Shown piece by piece: positions 41,962 to 51,183 of a stretch of DNA of 64,000 nt (its first letter is position 1; every line of letters starts with the position of its first letter). The translations under genes and the position numbers were made by a program. The DNA is taken from positions 193,501 to 257,500 of the forward strand of contig NZ_JAOBPO010000001.1 of assembly GCF_025574485.1 (NCBI RefSeq), in the 5' to 3' direction. The DNA is from Kordiimonas aquimaris (lineage in GTDB: Bacteria; Pseudomonadota; Alphaproteobacteria; Sphingomonadales; Kordiimonadaceae). The notes below the pieces were generated by a model. It was given only the letters and a program-made list of their open reading frames with translations, was not told the DNA's origin and made no database searches.

Positions 41962-42246
41962 CTAACGCCAGAACTCTACATAAAAGGAAACAGCACCCAG
42001 CGGCGTTACATGATGCAGCTGCTCTGGCACAACGATAGCCGTATCCCCCGCCGACAGATCAATGTGCTTTTCAAGCGATGGTACGGTGTATCTCAAGTTA
42101 CCGGATACAACATTAATAACACCCCAAACGCCGCTTTTAGTATTGTGATCCTTCAGCAACCCTTTGGGAACTGTCAGCTCGGAAAACAAAGGCGTTTTGT
42201 TGTATGGCTGCACACCTTCTGGCAGGGTTTTCACAAAGGTATTCAT
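41962..42246 (-). CDS. DUF1971 protein (YeaR/TehB-like cupin)
   Basis: A 94-aa small beta-barrel protein. LPEGVQPYNKTPLFSE, KSGVWGVI and the late QLHHVTPLG motif match DUF1971, the family of E. coli YeaR, which is induced by nitrate and nitric oxide. Its ATG follows the stop of the truncated haemoglobin gene with no gap. It is the last gene of a three-gene cassette with alternative oxidase. Confidence 0.85.
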   Translation of the reverse strand: MNTFVKTLPEGVQPYNKTPLFSELTVPKGLLKDHNTKSGVWGVINVVSGNLRYTVPSLEKHIDLSAGDTAIVVPEQLHHVTPLGAVSFYVEFWR

Positions 42247-42687
42247 CTAACCTTTGCCTGTTGTAACAAAGCCGCTTGGTGACTGAATGCGGTTTGGAAG
42301 GCTTGGTAAACCAAACATGGCAAACTTCAAACTTTGTGCAATGCGCTTCGCACGCACCATAAACATGGCTGCATAATCAGCACCGCATGTTTTAATTGCA
42401 GTATCCTCAAATAACGCCAACCATTGATCAAAATGTTCTTGTTCAACACCCTTAAGCGCAACATGCTTGGGCACAGGTTGTCCCTTGTATCGCCCCGTTG
42501 TGTTCATCACAGATGACCAGAAGGAAACCATAGTTTTAAGATGTGGTTCCCAATCCCCAGGAATTGCTTTTTTAAATATTGGCCCAAGGTCAGGGTGCTT
42601 TTGTATTTCACCGTAAAACCTGCGCACCAGTGTATCGATCATAACTTCAGGAACAGAGCCCATTTCCGGCATAGTTTCGGTTGTCAT
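42247..42687 (-). CDS. Group III truncated haemoglobin
   Basis: A 146-aa haem protein of the trHbIII class. Likely key residues are Tyr25 (B10), His49 (E7), His75 (proximal, in PKHVAL) and Trp89 (G8, in HFDQWL). The motifs RRFYGEI and FWSSVMNTTGRYKG fit the class. Members bind O2 and NO. It lies 33 bases after the alternative oxidase gene and touches DUF1971, which supports a role in NO or oxygen handling. Confidence 0.92.
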   Translation of the reverse strand: MTTETMPEMGSVPEVMIDTLVRRFYGEIQKHPDLGPIFKKAIPGDWEPHLKTMVSFWSSVMNTTGRYKGQPVPKHVALKGVEQEHFDQWLALFEDTAIKTCGADYAAMFMVRAKRIAQSLKFAMFGLPSLPNRIQSPSGFVTTGKG

Positions 42688-42720
42688 ACTATTGACTTTC
42701 GTTGATGCAGTTTTAGCAGT

Positions 42721-43398
42721 TTACTTTGTTGCCACAACAGGGTTTGCGCCGATCGGTTGTTCACCTTTTTGTATTGTATCAGCAAACAAATGATTGCGAT
42801 CACGGTGGCCAGCTTCATCCGCACGCACAGCAATAACCACATCGCGTAATGTTGCATTTGGTTTCAAGCCCCAGTAATCGATGGCAAGTTGCGGTGCAGG
42901 TACATTTTCCTGTCTGCCAGCGTCAATTTCGTTCAAATACTGAGTATAGCTAATAACTGCTTCTTCCTCAAAGTAACCTACAATACGGTGCGCCATTTTC
43001 GGTGACAGCAGGTACAGGAAAAAATAAACGTTATAGAAAACCGCCTGCGTCAACATAACCACAAACCGTTCAAACATTGTTGGGTTAGCGATTTGCACGA
43101 ACGTCATCAAATGCATCCGCTCATTTTCTGCTTCGTCCAGTAATTCGCGGATGAAACCTGCATCATCACGAATGCGGCGCAGTGCGCGCAAGTGCTGCAG
43201 CAAACCACCAACCATACCTGGAACAGCGGCCACTGTTTCTAGCACAACCGCACGGTGTCCGTAACGCTTGGCAAAAAAGGTGTCCGCCACAAACCGCAGC
43301 ATTTTCACAAAAGCGTAAGCAAACCTATCACCGAACCCTGCAGGATTATGATGCTCGATTGTTTTCGTCGTATTATTTTTCTCTTTGCTGTCTGCCAT
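42721..43398 (-). CDS. aox: Alternative ubiquinol oxidase (AOX)
   Basis: A di-iron, cyanide- and NO-resistant quinol oxidase that reduces O2 to water without pumping protons. The 225-aa protein has all iron-ligand motifs: LET, NERMHL, EEEA and RADEAGH. Hydrophobic segments near [10 protein letters not shown] and [17 protein letters not shown] fit interfacial membrane binding. ATG 43398 has GAGGAG upstream and is preferred over 43416. It heads the AOX, truncated haemoglobin, DUF1971 cassette. Confidence 0.95.
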   Translation of the reverse strand: MADSKEKNNTTKTIEHHNPAGFGDRFAYAFVKMLRFVADTFFAKRYGHRAVVLETVAAVPGMVGGLLQHLRALRRIRDDAGFIRELLDEAENERMHLMTFVQIANPTMFERFVVMLTQAVFYNVYFFLYLLSPKMAHRIVGYFEEEAVISYTQYLNEIDAGRQENVPAPQLAIDYWGLKPNATLRDVVIAVRADEAGHRDRNHLFADTIQKGEQPIGANPVVATK

Positions 43399-43529
43399 GA
43401 GTTTACTCCTCGGCAAAAATTACAAAAAATCATGCTCTTTATATAAGCACGCTGAACTCATATACCATTCCCTGCGACGAAACTGCACATTACCACATTG
43501 TTACTGCGAAATACTGGACAGATGCTGAA

Positions 43530-43542
43530 AGACATGATGTCT
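43530..43542. promoter_or_regulatory. Palindrome upstream of AOX
   Basis: AGACAT-G-ATGTCT is a perfect 6-bp palindrome in the gap between aox and the divergent amidohydrolase gene, 132 bases before the aox start. It may be an operator for either gene. It does not match the known NsrR or FNR consensus. Confidence 0.35.
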
Positions 43543-43585
43543 AATAAAGCTTGGGCAATGATAGACGACTATGGGGAGGTATACA

Positions 43586-44878
43586 GTGCGGCAGAATTTT
43601 ATTTTACAGGTAATTTTAAGCATTTTAATAGTGACAATGCCGGTTTCGGCAGAAACCACAATCTACCGGTTCACTAAAATAATCGACGGTACTGGCGAAG
43701 CTCTGTTAGCACGAGATATCGCTGTTGAAAGCGGCATCATCAAAGCGGTTGGTAACAATCTTGATCGCAGCAGCAATGGGAATCTTGTGGATATGGGTTC
43801 ACTCATCGCGCTCCCCGGATTGATTGATGCACATACGCACATCACATATGGGCTACCTGAAGCACCAAAAGGTAATGCATGGGGTGAGCTCGGCGCAACA
43901 ACACGCGAACAGCGCGTAGCTGCAGCCAAAAGAAATGCATTACTAACACTTGAAACAGGTGTCACGAGTGTGCGCGACTTAAACGCTGGCGGTGGTATTG
44001 ACTTTGAACTGCGTGATGCAATTAATGCAGGCGCCGTAAGAGGTCCGCGTATTTTCACCTCTGGACCAGGCATTCATCCTGCCAATGACCCTTCACCCGA
44101 AGGGACTGACAAAACAACACCAGAATTTTTGAAGGCTGCCGCAGAAAAGCGCATAGAAAGTGGTGCCGATTGGATTAAAATCTTTGGCACAACAGGCAGC
44201 GCAGATGACCTGACCAGCCGTGCTTATTATTCAGCAGCTGCAATTAAAGCAGCAGCCGATGTGGCAAAAGCAGCCGGCAAACGCATTACGGTACATAGCT
44301 ACGGCATTGAAGCGGTTGATGCGGCTATTACCGCAGGCGTTACATCACTTGATCATCCAGTTGGTCTAACGGAAAACCATATTAAAGCGATGAAGGCTGC
44401 AGACATTATTTATGTGCCAACAATTGATCATAATCGTTACTATGCACAGCATAGCGAAGAATACGGTTATGACAGTAATGTGCGTGCCAATCTACGTGTC
44501 TTTGTTGGTCGCAACATTGAAACGGTACGCCGCGCGAACCATGCTGGTGTAACAATTGCGATGGGATCAGATGCTGTTCTCACCGGGTTCGGCGAAAATA
44601 CATGCGAGCTGCGTGCTTTTATCGCCGCAGGTATGAGCAATGCTGAAGCCATCAAAAGTGCTACGCTAAATGGTGCAATGCTTCTGGGGCAAGATAATGA
44701 TCTTGGTCGCATTAAGGTTGGATATACAGCTGATTTCATAGCCGTTTCAGGTGACCCTCTGACAGATATCAATGCCATTATATCAGGCGTTACCGCCGTG
44801 ATGAAAGAAGGTGTACTGGTTGTTGACCACCGCACTGGTGGTAAAGTTAATAAACCGAATTGCGGCACGCTATACTAA
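43586..44878 (+). CDS. Exported amidohydrolase family protein
   Basis: A 430-aa TIM-barrel metal-dependent hydrolase. A signal peptide (ILQVILSILIVTMPVSA) precedes the domain. Metal-site motifs are IDAHTHI, the lysine in DWIKIFGT, HSYG, DHPVGL and MGSDAV, as in imidazolonepropionase or Xaa-Pro dipeptidase relatives. GTG 43586 has GGGGAGG directly upstream; the in-frame ATG 43571 is weaker. The substrate cannot be named. Confidence 0.88.
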   Translation: MRQNFILQVILSILIVTMPVSAETTIYRFTKIIDGTGEALLARDIAVESGIIKAVGNNLDRSSNGNLVDMGSLIALPGLIDAHTHITYGLPEAPKGNAWGELGATTREQRVAAAKRNALLTLETGVTSVRDLNAGGGIDFELRDAINAGAVRGPRIFTSGPGIHPANDPSPEGTDKTTPEFLKAAAEKRIESGADWIKIFGTTGSADDLTSRAYYSAAAIKAAADVAKAAGKRITVHSYGIEAVDAAITAGVTSLDHPVGLTENHIKAMKAADIIYVPTIDHNRYYAQHSEEYGYDSNVRANLRVFVGRNIETVRRANHAGVTIAMGSDAVLTGFGENTCELRAFIAAGMSNAEAIKSATLNGAMLLGQDNDLGRIKVGYTADFIAVSGDPLTDINAIISGVTAVMKEGVLVVDHRTGGKVNKPNCGTLY

Positions 44879-44897
44879 AAACACAGTGAAATCATTT

Positions 44898-44923
44898 GTG
44901 AGCATCAGCACTGAGATGCTCAC
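44898..44923. terminator. Hairpin between convergent genes
   Basis: GTGAGCATC and GATGCTCAC form a perfect 9-bp stem with an eight-base loop, midway between the amidohydrolase and hslO stops. There is no T-run, so bidirectional termination is inferred. Confidence 0.55.
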
Positions 44924-44929
44924 TATAGC

Positions 44930-45901
44930 CTAGTTATTTGCAGCAGCTGTTTTCACTTCATCTGGTGTAAACTGGTATGTGGTATTGCAAAACTGACAGT
45001 TCACATCAATAGAACCGTTAATCACCATCTCTGATAGTTCCGTATCATCAAATTGAGTGAGCACAGTTTGCAATCGCTCGCGAGAACAACGGCACGTATG
45101 CATCACGCGTGACGGATCGAAAACGCGCACACCGTCTTCATTATACAAACGGTACAGCAACGTATCGAGATCAAGAAGAGGGTCGAGCATTTCATCCGTT
45201 TTGACACTTTGCATCAAAATACTGGCGCGGTCCCATTGTTCTTGGGTCTCACGATCCAGAATACGTTCCTGACCTTCTTCACCGCGCGCTAGGTGTTGCA
45301 CCATAATGCCCCCTGCTCGCCAAAAACCGGTCACATTATCGCGGTCACAAATCAGGCGCAGCTCGGTTGGCGTTTGCTCGGAATTCATGAAATAGTTGCG
45401 CGCCACTTCCGCAACACTGCCCCCTGTCAGATCAACAATGCCCTGATAGCGCTCCATCTCTTCACCCTGATCAATGGTAAGGGCAAGATAACCTGATTTT
45501 GACCCAATCATTCCCTTAAAGCTCGGATTTTTACCATAAGTAGCAAGCTTATCTGCATCGATGTCTGCATAGCCGCGCAAACGACCAATACCGTCTTCGC
45601 GGCGTTCGTAATCAGCCACCATCATCGATACTGGCCCACTTGACTTAGTTTGCACAGTCACAATGCCATCAAACTTCATAATCGAACCGAGCATGGCCGT
45701 AAGCGTCAACAATTCCCCCAATATCTTCGCGACAGGATCAGGATACGCATGTGCTTTTAATATCTGGTCGACCATTGTACCGAGCCTAACGGCGCGACCA
45801 CGCACATCCATACCTTCAATTTGAAAGGGACGTACTTCATTGTCACGACTGCTATCAGGGTCAGGTGTAACGATAGGGGTGGTTTTTTCAGTATCGGTCA
45901 T
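44930..45901 (-). CDS. hslO: Redox-regulated chaperone Hsp33
   Basis: Holdase switched on by oxidation. The 323-aa protein has the C-terminal zinc-binding cysteines CRC and CQFC. The central GSIMKFDG and GPVSMMVADY segments are typical. It follows argF by 72 bases, in the argD-argF-hslO arrangement common in alphaproteobacteria. The N-terminal 20 residues are an unconserved polar lead. Confidence 0.95.
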   Translation of the reverse strand: MTDTEKTTPIVTPDPDSSRDNEVRPFQIEGMDVRGRAVRLGTMVDQILKAHAYPDPVAKILGELLTLTAMLGSIMKFDGIVTVQTKSSGPVSMMVADYERREDGIGRLRGYADIDADKLATYGKNPSFKGMIGSKSGYLALTIDQGEEMERYQGIVDLTGGSVAEVARNYFMNSEQTPTELRLICDRDNVTGFWRAGGIMVQHLARGEEGQERILDRETQEQWDRASILMQSVKTDEMLDPLLDLDTLLYRLYNEDGVRVFDPSRVMHTCRCSRERLQTVLTQFDDTELSEMVINGSIDVNCQFCNTTYQFTPDEVKTAAANN

Positions 45902-45973
45902 TTCACACTCGGCATATTTAATTTGCAGAGGCTATAAAACAGATCAAACGTTTCCGCACTATATTTTAATGTT

Positions 45974-46912
45974 CTATATCTTACCCAGGCACCAACCAAG
46001 AATAGCCTTCTGTGCATGAAGTCGATTTTCTGCCGCAGCCCAAACCAAAGATTGTGGTCCATCAATAACCGATGCTGTCACCTCTTCACCGCGGTGCGCC
46101 GGCAAACAGTGCAAGAAAATGGCATTCGGTTCGGCAAACTGCATCAAAGCATCATTAACTTGAAACGGAGCAAGTGCATCCATACGAGCATCTTTGTCGT
46201 CGTCACCCATTGATATCCATGTATCGGTGAATACAACGTGTGCGCCTTTCGTTGCTGCGAATGGGTCAATTGTAACTGACACATCACCACCATGTTCACG
46301 CGCCCATGCCAAAACCTCTGCGTTCGGGCTATATTCTCCTGGACAAGCAAGTGTCAGGGGAAAATCATATTTAACCGCAGCTTCCATCAATGATGTTGCC
46401 ACATTGTTGCCGTCACCCATCCACGCCATTTTTCGGCCCTGAATGGAGCCAAAATGTTCCTTAATCGTCAACATGTCTGCCATCAATTGGCATGGGTGGG
46501 AGCGATCAGTTAACGCATTGATTACCGGCACACTGCCCTTTGAAGCCAACTCGACAGCTGTATTATGGTGATCCGCCCGGACCATAACCGCATCAACATA
46601 GCCACTGATAACCTTTGCCGTATCTTCAATTGTTTCGCCGCGACCAAGCTGCATGGTGTTTCCCTGCAACACAAGGCTAGTACCACCCAATTGACGCATC
46701 GCCATTTCAAAACTGATACGCGTTCGTGTTGATGATTTTTCAAAAATCATTGCAAGCGTATGACCGGCAAGCGGCGCGCCTTCATCCAGTACACCAGACG
46801 GTAAACCGCGGCGCGCATCTTTCCACACTTTAGCAATGTCCAAAATATGCCATAAAATTTCAGACGGCATATCTTTGAGGTCTAGAAAATGGTTGGTCAG
46901 TCCGGCATTCAT
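45974..46912 (-). CDS. argF: Ornithine carbamoyltransferase
   Basis: Makes citrulline from ornithine and carbamoyl phosphate in arginine synthesis. The 312-aa protein has the carbamoyl-phosphate site SSTRTRISFEMA, DRSHPCQ, the ornithine loop near SMGDD and the HCLPAHRGEE motif. It follows argD by 38 bases. Confidence 0.97.
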   Translation of the reverse strand: MNAGLTNHFLDLKDMPSEILWHILDIAKVWKDARRGLPSGVLDEGAPLAGHTLAMIFEKSSTRTRISFEMAMRQLGGTSLVLQGNTMQLGRGETIEDTAKVISGYVDAVMVRADHHNTAVELASKGSVPVINALTDRSHPCQLMADMLTIKEHFGSIQGRKMAWMGDGNNVATSLMEAAVKYDFPLTLACPGEYSPNAEVLAWAREHGGDVSVTIDPFAATKGAHVVFTDTWISMGDDDKDARMDALAPFQVNDALMQFAEPNAIFLHCLPAHRGEEVTASVIDGPQSLVWAAAENRLHAQKAILGWCLGKI

Positions 46913-46950
46913 CGGGTCATATCCCTACTGACAGAAAAGCATTTATCTAA

Positions 46951-48141
46951 CTAGCTATCTGCAGTTTTTTCTTTGAAGTACGTCAATGTTGCATCCAGTT
47001 TATTCATCGCCTCATCAATGTGATCTTCGTTCAAAATTAACGGAGGCAGCATGCGTACAACCATGTCTCCTGCAACCGCTGGACACATACCGCGGTCAAT
47101 CAAATCAAGCACAATGTCGCGTGTCGGAATGCTTGGCACACGAATACCTGCCATCAGGCCTTGGCCGCGCACTTCGGTGATGAGATCGCTATGACGCTGC
47201 TGCAACGCTGCCAAACGACCGTGCAACATGCTGCCCATTTCTTCGACATGTTCAAGAAAACCAGGCTTTAACATTTCATCAAGCACCGCATTACCGACGG
47301 CCATAGCAAGTGGGTTACCGCCATATGTGGAGCCATGCGTGCCAACAATCATGCCAGAGGCCGCTTCTTCAGTGGCAAGGCAAGCACCCAGCGGAAAACC
47401 ACCACCAATACCTTTGGCTGCCGTAATAATGTCTGGCTCAATACCTGACCATTCATAGGCAAATAATTTACCAGTACGTCCCATGCCACACTGAATTTCG
47501 TCAACGGCCAGTAGAAGCCCATGCTCATCACAGATGGTGCGTAGTGCTTGCATTGTTTCAACAGGAATTGGTCGTATGCCACCTTCGCCCTGCACAGGCT
47601 CAACCATGATGCCGCCTGTTTCAGGGCCAATCGCCGCTTTAACTGCGTCAATGTCATTAAACGGTACAACGTCAAAACCTTCCGGTAATGGCTCAAATCC
47701 TTTGGTTAGCTTTTCCTGACCAGCAGCAGCAATACCCGCTAGCGTACGTCCATGAAAAGCAGATGCCATTGTTATGATGCGGTACTTGCCCGCATTGCCT
47801 TTGTCATGATGATACTTGCGCACCATTTTAATGGCGCATTCAATAGCTTCAGCACCTGAATTACCAAAGAAAACCGTATCTGCCGAGCAGTTGGCAATCA
47901 AACGCTCAGCCAAGCGTTCACCTTCGGGAATAGTGAAGCCGTTCGCTGTGTGCCACAGTTTCGCGCCTTGATCTTGTAGAGCTTTCACAAGTGTTGGGTG
48001 ACTATGTCCCATACACATAACACCAATACCGGAATAGAAATCCAGATACTGCTTGCCGTTTGTATCATACAGATACATGCCTTCACCGCGCTCAAACGCA
48101 ATGGGATTACGGGCATATGTTGGCATCAAAGGCGTTATCAC
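46951..48141 (-). CDS. argD: Acetylornithine aminotransferase
   Basis: PLP enzyme for N-acetylornithine and probably succinyl-diaminopimelate. The 396-aa class III aminotransferase has the PLP Asp in AVDEIQCGMGRTG, the lysine in TAAKGIGGGFPLGA and YGGNPLAMAVG. GTG 48141 has AAGGAG upstream, while the frame to 48261 is not conserved. The argD-argF-hslO run suggests one transcript. Substrate assignment rests on argF linkage. Confidence 0.95.
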   Translation of the reverse strand: MITPLMPTYARNPIAFERGEGMYLYDTNGKQYLDFYSGIGVMCMGHSHPTLVKALQDQGAKLWHTANGFTIPEGERLAERLIANCSADTVFFGNSGAEAIECAIKMVRKYHHDKGNAGKYRIITMASAFHGRTLAGIAAAGQEKLTKGFEPLPEGFDVVPFNDIDAVKAAIGPETGGIMVEPVQGEGGIRPIPVETMQALRTICDEHGLLLAVDEIQCGMGRTGKLFAYEWSGIEPDIITAAKGIGGGFPLGACLATEEAASGMIVGTHGSTYGGNPLAMAVGNAVLDEMLKPGFLEHVEEMGSMLHGRLAALQQRHSDLITEVRGQGLMAGIRVPSIPTRDIVLDLIDRGMCPAVAGDMVVRMLPPLILNEDHIDEAMNKLDATLTYFKEKTADS

Positions 48142-48337
48142 GGCAGGTCTCCTTGAAGTAAAAGCAGTGGCGGGGCATATTTGTGCCCAATTAAACACGT
48201 CAGCCGGTACGCTTAACGCACCGGCTTTCTTGGCACAGGAGCATGCCGCTGTGCCAGCCAAGTGTCAATGCTAGTGAAGCATTTTAGGCGGCAAAATTAT
48301 GGTTTTTTACTTATTGAAGAAAACCTTCAGATTAAGC

Positions 48338-49153
48338 TTACGCTTTCAGCCGGTATCCTTTTTTGAAAACCTGATAAACGGCGAACATAAGCACAATATT
48401 GATTGCAAGCGTAAAACTGATGCCAACAAGCAAACTACTGTCTGCACGATCAATAAAACCGTAGCGAAAACCATCAATTAGATAGAAAAATGGATTGATA
48501 CTGGAGAATATCTGCCAGCCTTCACTCAATCGCTCTACCGAGTAAAACGTGCCCGATAATAAACTAAGCGGCGCAATCACAAAATTGGTAACAGCAGCAG
48601 AATGATCAAACTTCTCTGCCCACACACCAGTAAGCACGCCCATAAGGGATAGCATCATACTGGCAGCAAGGGCAAAATAGAGCACAGCCCAAAGGTGAGC
48701 AACTGACATACTTATACCGGGCATAAAAGCGAAAGCCATACCAACAGAAAGCCCGACCACGATACCTCGCGTAACACCACCCATCACGAAACCGATTGTA
48801 AGCTCCAGGGCAGACAAAGGCGGCATCAAGGTGTCAATAATATTGCCTTGCACCTTGGCAATCAGGATAGACGAGGACGTATTGGCAAAAGCATTCTGCA
48901 AAATCGCCATAACAATCAGGCCCGGAGCAAGGAACTGACCATACGGCATATCAGCAACCATGCGACCACGGCCGCCCAGCGCCAGCGAGAATATTACCAT
49001 GAACAAAATCGTCGTAACGGCAGGTGCTGCGAGCGTTTGCGCCCAAACCTTCATGAAGCGCCGGGTTTCCTTTAGGTAAAGCGTTTGCAAGCCAACCCAG
49101 TTAACGCGGCCAATAGTGCGACCACCCAGAGGCGGGTATTTTCCAGTATTCAT
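48338..49153 (-). CDS. ABC-2 type transporter permease
   Basis: A 271-aa six-helix permease with the ABC-2 motif GLSEGW-type segment (RLSEGWQIFSSINPFFYLI) before the last helices, as in YadH/NodJ-like exporters. No ATPase gene is adjacent, so the partner must be encoded elsewhere. ATG 49153 has GGAAGAG nine bases upstream; GTG 49189 and ATG 49171 also open the frame. Cargo unknown. Confidence 0.85.
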   Translation of the reverse strand: MNTGKYPPLGGRTIGRVNWVGLQTLYLKETRRFMKVWAQTLAAPAVTTILFMVIFSLALGGRGRMVADMPYGQFLAPGLIVMAILQNAFANTSSSILIAKVQGNIIDTLMPPLSALELTIGFVMGGVTRGIVVGLSVGMAFAFMPGISMSVAHLWAVLYFALAASMMLSLMGVLTGVWAEKFDHSAAVTNFVIAPLSLLSGTFYSVERLSEGWQIFSSINPFFYLIDGFRYGFIDRADSSLLVGISFTLAINIVLMFAVYQVFKKGYRLKA

Positions 49154-49288
49154 ATCTGCCGTCTCTTCCATTACCGAATGGTCTACCACTGTTTATTACT
49201 CCGAAGCTCTATCACTTTTAACAAGTTCCTTCATATGGTGAGACATGAGGTCTTGGCAAGAGGGGGCGCAAAGCGATATAAGAAGTGC

Positions 49289-49312
49289 GAATCTCGACTC
49301 GTACGTCGAATC
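49289..49312. promoter_or_regulatory. Three GANTC methylation sites before gcrA
   Basis: GAATC (49289-49293), GACTC (49296-49300) and GAATC (49308-49312) lie within 24 bases, about 50-70 bases upstream of gcrA. GANTC is the CcrM methylase site; GcrA itself acts on methylated GANTC promoters in related bacteria. Random expectation is about one per 256 bases. Confidence 0.65.
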
Positions 49313-49360
49313 AGATATAGTGATAAGTCGAAAAACGACAAAAATTCAAAGGACGGACCT

Positions 49361-49777
49361 ATGGCTTGGACGGAAGAGCGCATCGAAAAACTCAAAAAAC
49401 TTTGGGATGACGGGCTAAGCGCCAGTCAAATCGCAAAAGAGTTGGCCGAAGGTGTCACCCGTAACGCCGTTATCGGCAAAGCACACCGTCTTGGGCTGAA
49501 GTCACGCCCTTCACCAGTGAAAACTGACAAAACCAAGAAAAAGGTTGCACCAAAGCCTGTCGCAAAGAAAAGCGACAAGAAACTTGTTACATTGCTTGAG
49601 CTGACAGACCGCATGTGCAAGTGGCCAATCGGGCACCCCGGCGACGCTGATTTTCATTTTTGCGGCAAACCGTCAGAATCAGGTATGCCGTATTGTGCCC
49701 GACACTGTGCAGAAGCCTATCAGGCGCAACCACCACGCCGTGACCGTCGCCCGAATCCACGCCCACCTATTATGTAA
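49361..49777 (+). CDS. gcrA: Cell-cycle regulator GcrA
   Basis: Sigma70-linked transcription factor that acts at CcrM-methylated promoters. The 138-aa protein has the N-terminal DNA-binding part WTEERIEKLKKLWDDGLSAS with VTRNAVIGKAHRLGL, a basic linker rich in Lys, and a C-terminal domain with CKWPIGHPGD and CGKP. The ATG follows AAGGACGG. A longer open frame exists upstream but is not conserved. It may be controlled by its own GANTC cluster. Confidence 0.95.
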   Translation: MAWTEERIEKLKKLWDDGLSASQIAKELAEGVTRNAVIGKAHRLGLKSRPSPVKTDKTKKKVAPKPVAKKSDKKLVTLLELTDRMCKWPIGHPGDADFHFCGKPSESGMPYCARHCAEAYQAQPPRRDRRPNPRPPIM

Positions 49778-49949
49778 TTGATTGGGCCTGCCCCAAAATT
49801 GAAAAACATGCTGTAAGTTTCATCACTTTTTGATGGAATCAGGTATATTTTTGCTCGTTTTCAATTTGTGATCATCAACGCGCTTGAACATCACGCCGGG
49901 CGCGTTAAACTTGTTGCTAATAATTTTCATATCAGCGATGGAGACCTGC

Positions 49950-50423
49950 GTGACTTTTTCAACTCTCTCTAAAACTGCATTAATCGCACTCATGGTTGGT
50001 GCATCTTTTGCCAGCACAACAGTATCGGCACAAAGCGGTAAACAAAAACGTTTTGCCGAGTCGCAGTACCGACATGATAATATGGAACATGTGAAGTATG
50101 CCCTCGCAAATATTGTCCAAATCTTGAAAGGCGAAGCATCTCATGAAGGCCACCTGCCAAAGCTCGCTGCAATAATGGCAAGCTCAGCTTCGATGGCAAA
50201 AGCGACATTTGAAAAAGATACACGCGGGATGAGCGGCCATACCGAAGCAAAAGATGCCATATGGGAAAACTGGGCTGATTTCTCAAGCAAAATGGATACT
50301 TTTGAAGCAGATACAGCTGCGCTCGCCAAGGTTGCCGAAACCGGTGACATGGGTCAGTTCGGCGCAGCGTTCCAAAAGGCAACTGGAAACTGCAAATCCT
50401 GCCACGATAAATATAAAGACTAA
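49950..50423 (+). CDS. Cytochrome c' (class II)
   Basis: A 157-aa periplasmic four-helix-bundle cytochrome c. A signal peptide (TALIALMVGASFASTTVSAQ) is followed by the mature domain, with the haem motif CKSCH near the C-terminus, as in cytochromes c', which bind NO and CO. GTG 49950 has GGAG seven bases upstream; ATG 49938 and 49884 are also in frame. The convergent neighbour is a cytochrome b561, a pairing seen with cytochromes c' elsewhere. Confidence 0.9.
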   Translation: MTFSTLSKTALIALMVGASFASTTVSAQSGKQKRFAESQYRHDNMEHVKYALANIVQILKGEASHEGHLPKLAAIMASSASMAKATFEKDTRGMSGHTEAKDAIWENWADFSSKMDTFEADTAALAKVAETGDMGQFGAAFQKATGNCKSCHDKYKD

Positions 50424-50456
50424 GAGCGCGTACTACAGACTTTGATAATCATCTTT

Positions 50457-50487
50457 AAAAAGAGGCTATTGAGTGCCTCTTTTTTTA
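50457..50487. terminator. Terminator after cytochrome c'
   Basis: AAAAAGAGGC and GCCTCTTTTT form a perfect 10-bp stem with an eight-base loop, flanked by A- and T-runs. It can serve the convergent cytochrome b561 as well. Confidence 0.92.
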
Positions 50488-50520
50488 CAGCTGTTACCTC
50501 TTCTCGGCTGGGTTAGTATC

Positions 50521-51183
50521 TTAACTCAGCACCCACCAATAGACCGCCGCACTTGCAACCAAGAAACAAACAATAGCTTTTGCAGGTGATGCTATTGTTG
50601 GTGCAGAAACACCAGCTTCTAGCGTTTTTCGCCCTGTTATCATGGGTTTAACCAAGTTACTCTTCAGCGCTAAATAATGATACGCAATGGCAAGCAAATG
50701 AAGCCCTACCCACCCCATCAAGGTATAACCCATTATCTCATGAATATCTGTAATAGTATCCGCGTATTCAATACGGTAGGCAAACGGCCCTGAAAACAAC
50801 ATGCCGTCAGAGGCATATAGACCCAGCAAAGCTTGCGCCCCTAGCAACAACAAAGCAAAAATTACTGAAACACCCCCAATCGGGTTATGTCCTGCATACT
50901 GTTCATCCACTTGTGACTGGACATAATTTTTAATTTGCTTGGGTCCACGCAAGAAACGCAAAAATCGCGCGCTCTCACTACCGATAAAACCCCATAAAAA
51001 TCGCCACAGAATTAAAACAAGAATAGATATGCCGCTATAGGTATGCATGTCACCGTAGATACCAAACTTGCTTTGAAATGCAGAATAGGTTGACAGGCAA
51101 AATGCGACGACGAGAGCCCAATGAAACAACCTGAGGCCACCATCCCACACTTTAACAGTATTGCCGCCCGTATCATTTGCCAT
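50521..51183 (-). CDS. Cytochrome b561 family protein
   Basis: A 220-aa di-haem-type membrane cytochrome b with four hydrophobic helices. Candidate haem ligands are His in RLFHWALV, MHTYSGI, DIHEIMGY and GLHLLAIAYHY. Members move electrons between the quinone pool and periplasmic cytochromes. The start overlaps the E1beta stop by about ten bases, so it is in the same operon; why is unclear. It is convergent with cytochrome c'. Confidence 0.88.
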   Translation of the reverse strand: MANDTGGNTVKVWDGGLRLFHWALVVAFCLSTYSAFQSKFGIYGDMHTYSGISILVLILWRFLWGFIGSESARFLRFLRGPKQIKNYVQSQVDEQYAGHNPIGGVSVIFALLLLGAQALLGLYASDGMLFSGPFAYRIEYADTITDIHEIMGYTLMGWVGLHLLAIAYHYLALKSNLVKPMITGRKTLEAGVSAPTIASPAKAIVCFLVASAAVYWWVLS

